Shown here in pieces: positions 33,645 through 44,751 of a stretch of 64,000 bases of DNA. A model generated the notes under the pieces. The model was not told where the DNA came from, did no database searches, and saw only the letters and a list, made by a program, of their open reading frames with translations. The DNA comes from Entomortierella parvispora (lineage: Eukaryota; Mortierellomycota; Mortierellomycetes; Mortierellales; Mortierellaceae). A program made the position numbers and the translations under genes. Position 1 is the stretch's first letter; the number at the start of each line of letters is the position of its first letter. The DNA is taken from contig OY752145.1 of NCBI GenBank assembly GCA_963573315.1, forward strand, positions 1,240,001 to 1,304,000. The letters run 5' to 3'.

Positions 33645-36481
33645 TGGCGGAGAGGAAGGGAGAAGGAGAGAAGGAGAGGAAGAGAGGAGTGAAGGAAGGA
33701 GTGAAGGAATGAAGGGGTGAAGGAAGGAATTGGACAAAGAAGAAGCCAAAGGAAGGAACGACTGGGCCGGGGACCCTGACTGGCCGACAGCGTGTGCGCC
33801 TGCAGTGCTAAGAAAAGATCGGCTGGCGAGGTCACGTGCCTTGCACAGTCTGCGTTCTTCCTCCATGTTCCGTCCACTCCCGGCCTCTTCTTTCGTCTGC
33901 AGGGTGCTGCTTCTAGGTCAACCGTGGCCTTTTTCATTGTCTTCTCGATCCTGCCTAAAGAAAGACCGGCTGTCATCCATACCAGTAGACTGACTTTGAG
34001 GATGCTGCTGTAGTGGGAAGAAAGGGTATAAAAAACACCAAGGAAATGAACAGAGAGACGCACCTCTTTGGTGGCAGGATCGATCCCTGGAATCGTCATT
34101 CTTTCAAAAGTCACGTTCCCACTGCTGTGGGTGTCGGCCTTTTTATGGAGCCGGTGGCGCGCCCCTGTTTACAAGCATATGGTCCCTTTTCTCCCGCCCC
34201 ACATGCCTGTGCTGATAGAAAGACTATAGAGATATGAAGGCAGGGCAATCACACCATCGGGCATTTCAAGAACGAGAGGAAACTAGCGGAACAAGAGTAG
34301 GTCACCTCATGTTTTGCTCGTATATGAGTCTGTCCCTCTGCATGCACGCCAGAGCGTATCTTGGACACGAGCCTTTGTCTTGTTGTTTGGGAAAGTTTTC
34401 CTTGGTTCACCGCTGGCTCTGTTTGGTTTTTGGTCTTGTTGTCTTTCATGTCAAGCGTGAATAGAGCCGCAATAAAGTGAACAGTTCAAGTGTGGCCCTT
34501 ACTCCCCTTTTGTCTGTTGACCTCCTGGACCCTCCTGCAGGTAACACTCGCTTTATCGTCGGCTCGTGTGGTGTGCCCTCCTGTTGGTCCAAAAAGCCAA
34601 TCTCACGCTTTCACGCTGCCCAAGATGCAATGTTTTCTGTTGTCAAGATGGAAACCACCATCGATCTTGATCTCTCCTTTTGAGTTGCATACAACAATAT
34701 CCCTCTTTGCGACGGACAGTGGACTAGATCTCTGCGCCATATCTCCACATCACCAAGTAGAGAGGTGTCGTGAGGAACCGGAAGGACCCAAATCAAGGCG
34801 ACAACAGATGATCCAAATAGGCAAACGTCAAATGGTTGTCCCCGACCTGTGAAGTTCAATTCCGCACACAGCCCCAGTTGAAAGAAAAAATGACGACATT
34901 ATTCTTTCTTTTTCTATGGTCGTACACAGGCACAGAAATGGTCAACCGTCTTTTCATTTCCAAGCAACTCTGCTCGTAAACAAAGGACAGAAGATGTCAT
35001 TGCAAAGTGAAGAGCCATTACACATCAAACATCAGTTTGTTCTTGACACGCACGACGCTACAAGTTCCTAGAGAAGCAATTGTTCTTTATCCTTCTTTCG
35101 GGTGCTGCGCGTGTCAATTGGGGACATCAACTCGTTCCTACCGATCTCCATGAAGGTGTCCCGCTCAATGTCTCTCCTTGGTCCCTAACTTGCCCGATCG
35201 TCCCCACCGTCTCTTTTTTTGTTGCCTGCAGTTTGCCCGGCCTGTTTGTCTGTTTGTCAAATTACTCACTGGGATTTGTTTCGGGCAAGGAACATGCAGG
35301 CTACGAAACATTTTTTTTCTGTTTTGACAAACATTCAAGAGACGAGGGACTTTCTTTGATAAAAGGAGTGAGGAAGAGAGGGGAAGAAGAAGTGGAGCTG
35401 ATTCACAACGCGGTGCTTTATCGGCCGCCCCTTGTCCGTCAGAATCAAAACGTGAGAACAGTTTTGGTCGGGACTTTTTTGTGGATGCCTATCTCTCTAT
35501 ATTTTGGTTTTTCAAGGAGTCTGTATGGGTCGTGCGCACGATCTTTGCGTAACAAGATACTGGACTGAAGATAGGCAATGTCAAAGGAGGGAAAGGAAAG
35601 AAAGGGTCCTTCTGGATCGATTCTGGACTGAATTCTGAGCTATCATGAGGCGGTCTTCCCACCCGTGGGCCCCACAATGATGTTCCCTTACCCTTTTTTT
35701 TTTGCACGGCTCATTGATTTACACACGGGTCACTTGGTTCTATTTCTGCCTTCGCAGTCAGAGCGTCCCCACCTTTTTCAGTTGCGAAGGACAAAAGGAC
35801 AGCAGCAGGGATCATATTTAGAAGAGAAGGGCATGGGCCTGATTTGAAGGCAAGATTGGCTGCCGTTCACATCGGAAGAGAATAATACACAGACACACAG
35901 CAAAAATGGACTCGAGCGGACAAACGTGTTGTCGACAGCACTTGTTGTCGAGTGTATATGTAATCGATGATCAAGTGAGCGTGCTGTGTCCTATTTATGT
36001 GGGGGAAGAGAGTGAGCGAAGGGAGGTCGAGATGCAGGAATGTGGCACACGTAGACATACACCCTGAGAACGACAAGAGTGAGCGAGACGAAAGAAAGCA
36101 TTGGGCAACGGCAATAGCAATAGCAAACAAGGATGGCACCACGACCCCTGTGGCAATGGGCAAAAAGATGTCAGCGACAGAGCGCGATGGTGCCACGATG
36201 GGGCGATCCTCCGCAGGCAGAGGCGGCCGCCAAGAAGGGAAAAAAAAAAAAAAAAAAAAGAAACAGGGCTTTGGATGACTCTTTTTGGGTAAGAAAAGGT
36301 GTGCGAATCAGGTGCCAGGAGGAAGGCACATTGTGCGATTGAATTGGATAGAGTACATTTGTCATTTCGACTTGCGGATGAGAAATCAAGTCAATAGTCT
36401 GGCCCTGTTCGGCCCGTGGGGAGACAGCGGGAACACGATGCGATTTGATTTGCGATAGAAAACGGTATTCAATCGCAATAA

Positions 36482-36498
36482 CATGTCATCTTGACATG
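36482..36498. promoter_or_regulatory. Inverted repeat upstream of the Ecl1-like gene TATA box
   Basis: Perfect 7-base arms CATGTCA and TGACATG are separated by TCT. The repeat ends 35 bases before the TATAAATA at 36534, a position suited to a dimeric activator. The bound factor is unknown. Confidence 0.4.
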
Positions 36499-36533
36499 AT
36501 GTGATAGTCATCGTCCCGCTGCCCCTCCGCCCG

Positions 36534-36541
36534 TATAAATA
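36534..36541 (+). promoter_or_regulatory. Candidate TATA box of the Ecl1-like gene
   Basis: TATAAATA lies in a GC-rich setting 339 bases before the ATG, followed by a CT-rich leader. It is the clearest TATA match in the window. Confidence 0.55.
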
Positions 36542-36879
36542 CTCCCCCGCCCGTGCCTCCCCCTCCTCTTCCTGTCTCTTCTTGCTACTTCTCTCTCTTG
36601 CTATACTTCTCTTGCTCTTGCTCTGCAACCCTCCACTCTCTCTACTATCATCCTCTCATCCCCTTCCTTCTATATGTTTGATCTCTGCCTCGACACTCTC
36701 TACCCAATCCTTCTTCTTGACTCGATCGCCTCTATCCGAGCAACCAACCCATCCATAAGCTAGACTTTTTATTCTTTTTTTTTTGCCTTTATTTGAACTA
36801 TTCAACTTTTTTGCGGTTGCAACCATCAACGCACCTTCACACAACCCACCACCTCCACATCCAACCTATTTGAACAGCA

Positions 36880-37447
36880 ATGGATCTTAACTGGTGCCCC
36901 GTCTGCGAACAGCACATTCCCCTTGCTTGGGAGGTAAGACTCTTGCCCGTGTTTAGCTATCTTGTTCACCTCAATTGTGGAATACAGAAACAGATAATTA
37001 ACAACGTGTTTGCTTTTTTGTTCTGCCTCATAGTCGAGCCTTTACTGCTCTGACCGCTGCAAGAAGGCTGATGCTATCGCCAACCCTTCGCTCGGCTACG
37101 CCTTCCCTGACGACCTTCAGACCTTCCCCCGTAACCAGCAGCGCAAGTCTATCTCCTTGTCCTCGCCCTTGTCCTCTCCCACATTGACGGGCATGGGCTC
37201 CAGCTCTACAGGATTGTCTTCGTCAGGATCTGCCTATCCTTCGCCTCCTACTTCGCCCATGAGCAACTACGTCTACAACAAGACCTCGCACCAGAACAAG
37301 ATCTCTCCACCTTCGTTCTCCTTGGGTCATTCTGCGGTCACTGGCAACTTCAACTACGATTTGGAGATGCGTCGCAAGTCCCAGCCTTACTCCTTGGCTA
37401 CTACGGGAACAAGCAACAACAACAGCAAGAAGGGATTCTTTTGGTGA
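36880..37447 (+). CDS. ECL1: Ecl1-family small zinc-binding protein
   Basis: Exons 36880-36933 and 37034-37447 encode 155 residues. The start MDLNWCPVCEQHIPLAW, then SSLYCSDRCKKAD across the intron, gives four cysteines, C6, C9, C23 and C27, in the C-x2-C...YCS-x2-C arrangement of the fission-yeast Ecl1/Ecl2/Ecl3 proteins, which are about 80-90 residues and extend chronological lifespan, linked to sulfur and zinc response. The remaining 110 residues are Ser/Pro-rich and disordered, with SP sites, ending GFFW. The first exon of 18 codons is easily missed. The long CT-rich leader, TATA box and palindrome suggest regulated expression, as is true of Ecl genes in S. pombe. Zinc binding here is inferred. 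Confidence 0.8.
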
Positions 37448-38994
37448 ACAATGGATCATCGACCTCTTTCACAACCACCCAAAAAAACACAAAACAACCA
37501 CCACAAAAAAAACGAAAGTTGTACAGATCCACCACCCCTCGTTTCTACCTTGTAAATAATCCCCCCAAAAAAATCGTTTTTTCTTTTCTGCAGCTTTGCT
37601 TTCTTTTCTCGTCCTTTTCGCTTTGTACCATAGAAAACAAAAAATAATAATATGGTGTTGACCACCACCTTAACCCCCCAAAAAACTTACACACGAATGC
37701 TGCAGTTGTGCTTGTTCAATTGGTCGACAATGTGAGTGTTAGTCTAGACCAGCTTCTTAGTTGAAGAGAGAGAGAGAGAGTTACGCGCGCACGGTCTTCT
37801 TCAGGAACAAACATTCACAGAATGCACCCCCCAGTGGCTAGTCTACAATGGTGGTGTGGGAAGAAGGAAGGGGGGCAAAGGTGCAGGGTAGAAACCCTTC
37901 ATCCCTGCATTATAATCCCCTCTCCTCTTCTTCAGGGACAAAAGCATTGACTCCAAGGGTGCGGAATGTGCTTAATTTCTTTTCTCACGGCTCTATGTGG
38001 TTGTCGCAGGGAGTGAGAAAGAAGAAAGCCCCACCGCAAACCCTCACTTCTCTCCCCACCCGTAGACTAAAGTCATTCGATCCATGGTGGGCAAGAGAGC
38101 TTTCTTCCTACGGCAAACCTTTTCTTGGTCATGGTACTCTCTCTGGTTCGTTCTCCTGCTGTTCAATTGACTTTCAATACTTTTTGCCCCTTTGTCAAAA
38201 TTCACAGTGTCGTTTAGGAAACTTTTTTTATTGAAAATAGAAGAATCGAGAGAAAGGCCTGACCCCGGCAGCAGGCCCGTTTACCCACCACAGGCTGACA
38301 AGTCAAGGACGCCAGGATTACCAAAAGCGGAGGCGAAAATGTGAAATTTTTGCGGGGGAATGTGAAAACAGAGGGTTTCCCAAAACAGGGCCACCCGGGC
38401 GGGGAACCAGGCGGGGTTGGACGACTTGCACTTTGAGGACTTTGAGGCTTGTGCGGTGAACCAATGAAGGCAAAAAGTTGCGCCTGCCGCCGATTCCGCT
38501 TCCGTGGAATGATCATGGAACGGCCTGGTTTGGTCTTTGTTGTGGGCGACTGACTTTGGTAGGTCAGGTAGCCCAGTCGGGTCTAGAGACCATTTTGCTT
38601 GGACCGCTCCAGGCGGGACGCGTCGATAACAGATTACCACCCCCTCCTGATCTTTGCAGAGTCCAGAGCCGTGGAGATGACTCCCTCTTGATCAGTGACC
38701 GTCGCCTGTCCTAGCAATCCTAGGCGCACACACCTGAACACCGTTGGAAAGCATTCTCTTAATCGTGCATCATGGTAAAGCATTGTGCTATCATTTGAAC
38801 CTGCACAGCGAGCTGTCTCAGTAGTCATCATCATGATGATGATGATGATGGCAGCCATGCGTTCGTGATGATGCCAAGGACAAGTTCCTATTCATTCTTT
38901 CCTCACTCTCCCTTTCACTCTTTCATTCTCTCTTTCCACCACTTTTCTTCTCTTCCATATCCAATCTCCCCGCTCTCAAACCAGAAGAAACAAA
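37448..38994. other. 1.5-kb intergenic region, no gene supported
   Basis: The left part (37481-37700) is A- and C-rich 3' flank of the Ecl1-like gene. A GA repeat is at about 37764-37780. Frames of 119-128 codons at 37848-38234 (+) and 38281-38640 (-) show no domain or compositional sign of coding. The last 110 bases are the CT-rich leader of the Mpv17-like gene. Confidence 0.4.
38825..38850. repeat. Trinucleotide repeat with inverted symmetry (ATC/ATG)
   Basis: Three TCA units run directly into a row of TGA units, so the left arm can pair with part of the right arm to form a hairpin. It lies about 145 bases before the Mpv17-like ATG. Confidence 0.8.
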
Positions 38995-40579
38995 ATGGCT
39001 TCCATCCTCAAACCAGTCTACGCCTTCTACAGTCGGCACTATCAAGCCCGTCCTATCCTGACCATCTGCACCACCAACGCCGTCCTCGCTGGAATCTCGG
39101 ACACACTCACTCAAAAGTACCTCGCCCCAACTTCTAGCTCTCTCAAGCCTAAAGAGGCACTGGCCCAAGATATCGAACAAACCCTTTGGCATGAATCTGG
39201 CTCCTCCAAGGAAGCCACCTCACCGCAGAACACCTCGGATCTTGTCCAATCCAAGGTTGACCAATCCAAGGATCGCGTGAGTCAGATTGCCTCTGAGGGG
39301 AAGGAAACAGCTAAAGAGACACTGAATCAACAAAAGACTAAGGCCACAGAAGCAGTGGAGGGGACCAAGGAAATCGTAGAAGACAACGCTAGGAAAACGG
39401 TCCAGTCTGCAAAGGATGGTTCGGAACGTATCAAAGAATTTGGTGAACAGACTGTCAAAGAAGTCAAGGACCGAGCAATAAGTGGCGCCAAGGATGCCGT
39501 TGGAAACGGCCCTACTGTGGAATCCGCCAAGAGGCAATTGAAAGACAAGGCCAGTGAAGCCAAGGGCAGGGCACACCAAATGGTTTCGGACGGCAAAGAT
39601 AAGGTCAGGGAAACGGTTGATGATAAGAAGAGTCAGGTTTCAAAAAGAGTCGAACAGGCAAAGGTCAAAGTCAAGGACGCTGTGGACGAGACGAAAGGCC
39701 AAGTCTCTCAAAAGACACACGAGATGAAAGAACACGCTCAGAACACGGCTCTGTCTGCCAAAGACATGGCCGCGAACCGCTCTGACATCCCAGCCTCGAC
39801 ACCACTGGACATGCCTCGACTGGGCCGGTTCATGCTTTACAACTTCTCTGTTGCTCCCTTGATTCACACTTGGTACAGTGTTCTCGACAAGAACGTTCCA
39901 GCCATCGCCGCCGGCGCTGCCACTGCGACAGAAGCCAGCTCTACAGCAGCAAAGAATCTTTCACCTCCTTCGTCGAAGCTGGTAAAGATTTTAACCCCTG
40001 GTCTCAAGCGGATGGTGGCAGACCAAGCCCTCTTTGCTCCTGTAGGTCTGGCCCTGCTCTTCAGTGGTCTCACGGTCATGGAGGGCGGTGGCACTAAGGA
40101 GATTAAAGATAAACTGAACAATGTGAGGAAGGAAACAGGTGCTTGAAAATGTCTTACCAATCGTGTCATCATCATCATCACGTTAACGTCGGTTTTTATT
40201 TTTCTCGCCGATAGGCCTACCTCGATACCCTAAAAGCCAATTACATGGTTTGGCCCCTTGTTCAGCTTGTCAACTTCAGGTTCGTGGATATGGGTGGGTA
40301 CTAGTGAAATTGTGCGCAACGAGTGCTTAATCTCATCTGTACTTTGCTTGCATAGTGTCATGCCACTGCAATTGAGGCTTCCATTTGTCAGTGCAGTTGG
40401 TATTGCCTGGAATGCGTATCTGAGGTAAGGAGCAGTGGACTCCAAAGTGGATGTATGGCGAGTAATACCTCCCGTTCTAACTGTGTCTTCTCTGGTTCGA
40501 TTAATACAGTTTCCAGAACACGCGTGCCCAGCAGGTTGAGAAGACAGAGCGTTCACACAGTGCGATATCTTCCGCCTGA
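38995..40579 (+). CDS. Mpv17/PMP22-family membrane protein with long LEA-like insertion
   Basis: Exons 38995-40122, 40215-40279, 40356-40424 and 40510-40579 encode 443 residues, against about 180-200 for Mpv17/Sym1. The first helix is VYAFYSRHYQARPILTICTT followed by AVLAGISDTLTQKYL. Residues about 45-265 are an insertion rich in Lys, Glu, Asp, Ala, Thr and Val, with repeated short helices such as KDKVRETVDDKKSQVSKRV and EQAKVKVKDAVDETKG, like group 3 LEA or apolipoprotein-type amphipathic repeats. The family fold resumes at DMPRLGRFMLYNFSVAPLIH and TWYSVLDKN, then DQALFAPVGLALLFSGLTVMEG and KANYMVWPLVQLVNF/SVMPLQLR. The first donor is GTGAGG at 40123, because the junction NN/AYLDTLKANY matches the family. 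Location in mitochondria or peroxisomes is family knowledge. AATAAA is at 40680-40685. Confidence 0.87.
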
Positions 40580-41435
40580 AAATCTTATGACTGGATAACA
40601 AGTTTAGACCAAATGTTACAACAGGAGTTTCCAGAAACACGCGCGATCCACGCCTATACAACTTCACACATGGAAATACAATAAACGCCACTTCTGGTTT
40701 CCACTTTGCTCCCAGCGCTCCAGTCGCATGGTGGCAAAGCCTCCTCAATCCCCCAACATCACTCCCCTTGTTATCCATAGCCAGCCCTAGTCCCCCAGCC
40801 CTTGCCCTCCGCTGACTCCCTTGGCTGACATGCCACTGTGAGACTAAACAATGCGGCATTGCCATTTCATGAGTGCACATTGTCAAGTCAGGCTCGTAAT
40901 AGAAGAAGAGACAGGACGGGGATAAGAACAAGGATAAGAAGTGTGATCGGGAAAGGTTTATTCCGATGAGGATCGTTTTGTCGAAAGTTTCCGTAGCTGG
41001 TTCCGCTTCTTATATACAGTAGTGGATCGAGGGGGCTGCTTGGAGACTTTTTTTTAAGCGGTCCAAAGATCTCTTAAATTAACAACAGCGGCAGGGTCCT
41101 CGCAGAGCGCGGAAGAGCATCTGTCGTGTTGCACCGATTGGTGCACGCGTGCCACCAAAAAATTTCGATCTCGCTCATTCTTGGGGACTCCTTTTCCACT
41201 CCCTCTCTGCTGCTCTCTCTCTCTCTCTCTCTCTGTCGTGGAGCGTTGACAGAGAGATTCCACCACCGACCGGATTAAAACTAAATCACAATCGACCTTG
41301 CATCCATCACCTCATTCCTTTTTGCATCCTTTTCTTGCCACCAACACCCACGCCTTACTTCACTTTTGTTTCTTTCGCCTCCTGGGCGGCTCGTTCACCT
41401 TTGCAACTTCTCCCACAAACCTTGCCAAAAAGGGG
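40580..41435. other. Intergenic region with CT repeat
   Basis: It holds the poly(A) signal of the Mpv17-like gene (40680-40685) and the leader of the fucosyltransferase gene, including an 11-copy CT repeat at 41213-41234. A 233-codon frame on the minus strand (40230-40931) runs into the Mpv17 exons and is judged spurious. Confidence 0.45.
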
Positions 41436-43340
41436 ATGGTTTCACGGACTTGTCAAAGACTGAGCTTTGTGCTCGGTCTAGGCTCGTTCTCGATCCTCCT
41501 CCTTCTTCTTTACAATGGTCGTTACAGCGCACTCCATGATATGGTCGCTAAAGGATACTCTACTCTACGGCAGCAAATACCACAACCCTATACTCCCCCA
41601 AGATCCCAATGGGACTCTAATCAAAAGTATCTTGTCTACTTACCCTACGAGGGTATCTCGAACCAGTTCTACTCTTTCCAAAACGCTGCCACAATGGCCA
41701 AGCGACTCAACCGAACCTTGGTCGTGCCCCCCATCACTTCAAATCGCCATGATCGACTAGGAACCTATCAACCCTGGAGTCATTACATGGATCTCGAACA
41801 CATGTCCACCCATACGGGCATCCAACTTGTGGAGTGGCACAACATCAAACATCTGGACTCGGAAAGTCTACGTATTAGCGAGATTGGCAACCGAACTGAA
41901 ATATCAGAGATCTGGAAGACCAGTGCCGAGCCACTGCGCTGTCAAGTCGTCCGAGGGTTTGGACACGACTATTTCGTCAATACGACAGACGATTCGATTG
42001 GGGCCGATTTTGCATACAAGTATCTTTTGGATCTGCAGCCCATCCCCGTGCCAGGATATGGGCTCGAGGAGGACGTAGCGTTCGTGGACGATATCTTGGC
42101 CCCCAACCAAGGGTCGCAAGAACAGGTGCTATGTTTTACGTTTACGTTTGCATTGCAGTTTGAGAGGAACAAGAATCGTTGGAATGTGAGCTTTGAGGAG
42201 GCAGGACAGTACGCAAGGTTCTTGCCGAGGTTTGCATCCTATGTCGAGGATCTGGTCGCGTATCGATTTGGACATTCGGATGATCGGTTTGATGGGGAAC
42301 TCGAACCAGCAGAGACGACAATAACCATGGCTGTTGACCTCTCTGATGTGTCTTCACCAACGTTGGAAGAGAGAGCCGAGATCAAGGGTGCGGCAGGCGA
42401 AGGAAGCAACTCTCTACAGAAGCAGGGATCAAATAGACCACATCAAGTGCATCCACATCCTCCATGGGACCTTGGAAACTCGATTTTAGATCAAGGGCCG
42501 GAAGCAGAGACATTTCTGTCCAGGAAGCCCGCTTTGGATGACTATATTGCGATTCATCTTCGGAGGGGTGACATTGAACTGAAGTGTATTCTTTTCAACA
42601 AGACGGATTGTCTCGTCCCTTTATCAGAGTACAAAGATCAGGTCGATTCACTCTTGGACCACTTGAAAGAAAGCGGAGAATATCTGGACGAAGAAGAGGA
42701 TGAGGGTGACGGAAACACAGACAACGAAGATGACGACCAGGAAAACTCCCTAGAGCTATCTGAACGGCCGCGACGAAAACGACTGCCAAAGGTGGTGTTG
42801 GTGTCAGATACAAAGTCGGAGGAGGAGAAGCAAGAGATTGACAGCTATGGATGGTACCGATTAGATCACGATGTGGACTTGAACTTGAGAGATGCTTCCA
42901 AAGTCTTGGGTCCATTTAGCCCTGTCTTTGTGGATTCTGCAGTTTTGACAGGACGTGGCGCTCGATGGGTGATTGGATCGAAAAGAAGCACCATGTCATG
43001 GCTGGCGGCTATGCGGACAGCCAGTTGGTTCAACAGGTCGGTACTTTATCCTCGGGGGGCGAGACCGAATGCTGTCACGGATTGGATCCATGCCGAGATT
43101 GGATATGCAAAAGCACACAAGAAACCCAAGTCCCGGAAAAAGACTGGAGACGGACCGAAGAGCGACAGTAAGAAGGGAAGCGAGAGCAAAGCCGCCGTCT
43201 CATCATCTCAAGGACGTAAAAAACCTCAATTGGATCGACGCAGATTGTATAGTATAAGCGTTCAAGAGGAGGAGGACGAGGACCGCGTCGTTATTTGGGA
43301 CAGGGACGAGCTTGAGTTCTTTGACGCATTGTTACGATGA
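41436..43340 (+). CDS. Type II membrane glycosyltransferase, O-fucosyltransferase-like
   Basis: One exon encodes 634 residues from the ATG at 41436; an upstream in-frame ATG at 41298 adds 46 residues and is less likely because the hydrophobic anchor LSFVLGLGSFSILLLLLY at residues 9-26 suits a Golgi type II protein starting here. KYLVYLPYEGISNQFYSFQNA and MAKRLNRTLVVPPI match the donor-site start of GDP-fucose O-fucosyltransferases (the GxxNQ-like loop), and DDYIAIHLRRGDIELKC carries the HLRRGD motif with the Arg that contacts the nucleotide sugar. KVVLVSDTKSEEEKQEI is the second Rossmann segment. Acidic/polar inserts separate these (about 290-365 and 415-445). A basic Ser/Lys-rich tail follows residue 560. 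Substrate and exact sugar are not determined. Plant-like O-fucosyltransferase relatives are the nearest alternative. Confidence 0.82.
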   Translation: MVSRTCQRLSFVLGLGSFSILLLLLYNGRYSALHDMVAKGYSTLRQQIPQPYTPPRSQWDSNQKYLVYLPYEGISNQFYSFQNAATMAKRLNRTLVVPPITSNRHDRLGTYQPWSHYMDLEHMSTHTGIQLVEWHNIKHLDSESLRISEIGNRTEISEIWKTSAEPLRCQVVRGFGHDYFVNTTDDSIGADFAYKYLLDLQPIPVPGYGLEEDVAFVDDILAPNQGSQEQVLCFTFTFALQFERNKNRWNVSFEEAGQYARFLPRFASYVEDLVAYRFGHSDDRFDGELEPAETTITMAVDLSDVSSPTLEERAEIKGAAGEGSNSLQKQGSNRPHQVHPHPPWDLGNSILDQGPEAETFLSRKPALDDYIAIHLRRGDIELKCILFNKTDCLVPLSEYKDQVDSLLDHLKESGEYLDEEEDEGDGNTDNEDDDQENSLELSERPRRKRLPKVVLVSDTKSEEEKQEIDSYGWYRLDHDVDLNLRDASKVLGPFSPVFVDSAVLTGRGARWVIGSKRSTMSWLAAMRTASWFNRSVLYPRGARPNAVTDWIHAEIGYAKAHKKPKSRKKTGDGPKSDSKKGSESKAAVSSSQGRKKPQLDRRRLYSISVQEEEDEDRVVIWDRDELEFFDALLR

Positions 43341-43485
43341 GTGAAAACTCGCAACTCGCATCCATCCTGCACGTGATCGATTTTTATGGGCATGTTCAAA
43401 AGCGCTTTCCAATCCATCTCATTTTTTTCATACACACTTTCCCTAATACATCGTCAACCACATTGCAAGAAATCCAGGCTCGAAA

Positions 43486-44625
43486 ATGTACTTACCGTTG
43501 ACAACAGAGACCATTTTTGAATAGTGAAAGTTAGACCCATGGGCTGACATGTGTACATGAAACCTTGCATTTCTTTTCATTTTTTTGAATTAGGTCAGAG
43601 TACTGGAAGTCCAACGCAAAGTTCTATTGCAGATTTTGCAATATCTACATCACTGACAACAAGTCGGTAAAGTCTGGACCCCACAACATCAAGTGGAATA
43701 TGGAATAGTTGATGCTTCAAGAGCAAATCATCCAAAAAATGACGATAGGATGGGCACTTGATCTGATCTGGTCTTTATTTCTTGTTTCTTTTAGACACGG
43801 AATATCCATGATTCAGGAAGCAAGCATAAGGAGAATGTAGAAAGATTCTTGCGTGATCAAAGTCAAAGAGGCAGACAGAAGGAGGCAGACACGGCCAGGA
43901 TGAACAAGCAAATGGACGCCATCGAAAAGGTAAAATTCTTTCATCCGAGATTGACCTTTTTAAAACCAGGATACTACTTGATCTAACAGATCTAACACGC
44001 GGCTTCCTGTCATTCTCTAATTTTCGTTTAGGCTGCTTTGAAGCAATACAAATTGGATGTGGAAGCAGGATTGGTACAACCAACGGCTGAGATGACGGCA
44101 GCATTGGATGCAGCAGAGACAGCAGAGGCGGCAGAGGCAGCGGCCAGGTCCGCCCTCTCCCAGAAATCAGGAGCAGAACTGCCTTCTACAAAGCCTTCAT
44201 TATCACAGCCGTCATTCAGCGGAACAGGATCGAATTCAGAACCTGTGGCTTCCAATTCTATGAAGACAGAAACGCCTTCCACGCCTGTAAAGGATGAGAC
44301 TATAGGTCAGCCTGGCGCCTGGGAGACAATTGAGGCACCAGCACCCGTAGCGTCCTCATCGACATCATCGTTCAAGCGGGACCTTGATGGCAAAATCAAA
44401 AACGAGGATGGGAGCGATAGTCATATTGTCCCTGGAGCAGAGGACGACGATGAAGGCGCCGCTGATCCAGAGGATTTGAAAGGATTCAAGATTGTAGAAA
44501 AGACTTATCCTGTGGATGGAGATGACGACGAGCTAGACGGAGCAGCAGCAGAGGGGTCTGGAGGGTCGTTGTTCAAGAAGCGGAAAACAGGTGGCAAAGC
44601 AAAGAACACTCGCCGCAAACTTTAA
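43486..44625 (+). CDS. WBP4/FBP21-like splicing factor with matrin-type zinc finger
   Basis: Proposed exons 43486-43487 (AT of the start codon), 43594-43666, 43795-43929 and 44032-44625 give 267 residues. After MSEYWKSNAKFYCRFC the zinc ligands are C13, C16, H30 and H36 (C-x2-C-x13-H-x5-H), the U1C/matrin type seen at the N-terminus of WBP4, followed by GSKHKENVERFLRDQ and a Lys/Glu helix AIEKAALKQYKLDVEAG, both also found there. The rest is disordered with acidic tracts and a basic end KKRKTGGKAKNTRRKL. No WW domain is seen, which WBP4 has. WBP4 is part of spliceosomal B complexes. The start is the weak point: the acceptor at 43593 leaves GTCAGAG, so an AT-ending exon is needed, either at 43487 or near 43547. 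The stop overlaps AATAAA (44624-44629). Confidence 0.75.
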
Positions 44626-44751
44626 TAAAATTAGTGGCGTCATTTGCTCACAGAATTTGTTTAGTCGCGATTGCTACGTAGCCATCTATCTTTCCTTGCC
44701 CCAGAGATCGCTCTACATTTCAGACCCTATACACACTCACTCAACATAGCA

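Larger units (their letters stand above)
33645..36879. other. 3.2-kb intergenic region, divergent promoters, no gene supported
   Basis: It separates Tam41 (leftward) from the Ecl1-like gene (rightward). Near Tam41 it is A/G-rich on the plus strand (33650-33760). A 19-base A run lies at 36241-36259. The right end is a long CT-rich leader (36540-36640). Frames of up to 162 codons (35080-35568) lack domains and have neighbours in every frame. The long spacing may hold non-coding transcripts or regulatory sites that cannot be read here. Confidence 0.4.

Noticed and set aside
35080-35568. 162-codon frame in the large intergenic region
   Set aside because: No domain or family resemblance, low-complexity ends, and frames of similar length occur by chance here. 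Transcript data would be needed to revive it.
40123-40141. Alternative donor at 40140 (CAG/GTGCTT) of the first Mpv17-like intron
   Set aside because: It breaks the reading frame with the next exon at KANYMVWPLVQL; the GTGAGG donor at 40123 fits.
40230-40931. 233-codon frame on the minus strand across the last Mpv17-like exons
   Set aside because: It is antisense to well-supported exons, has no domain, and its composition is that of a shadow frame.
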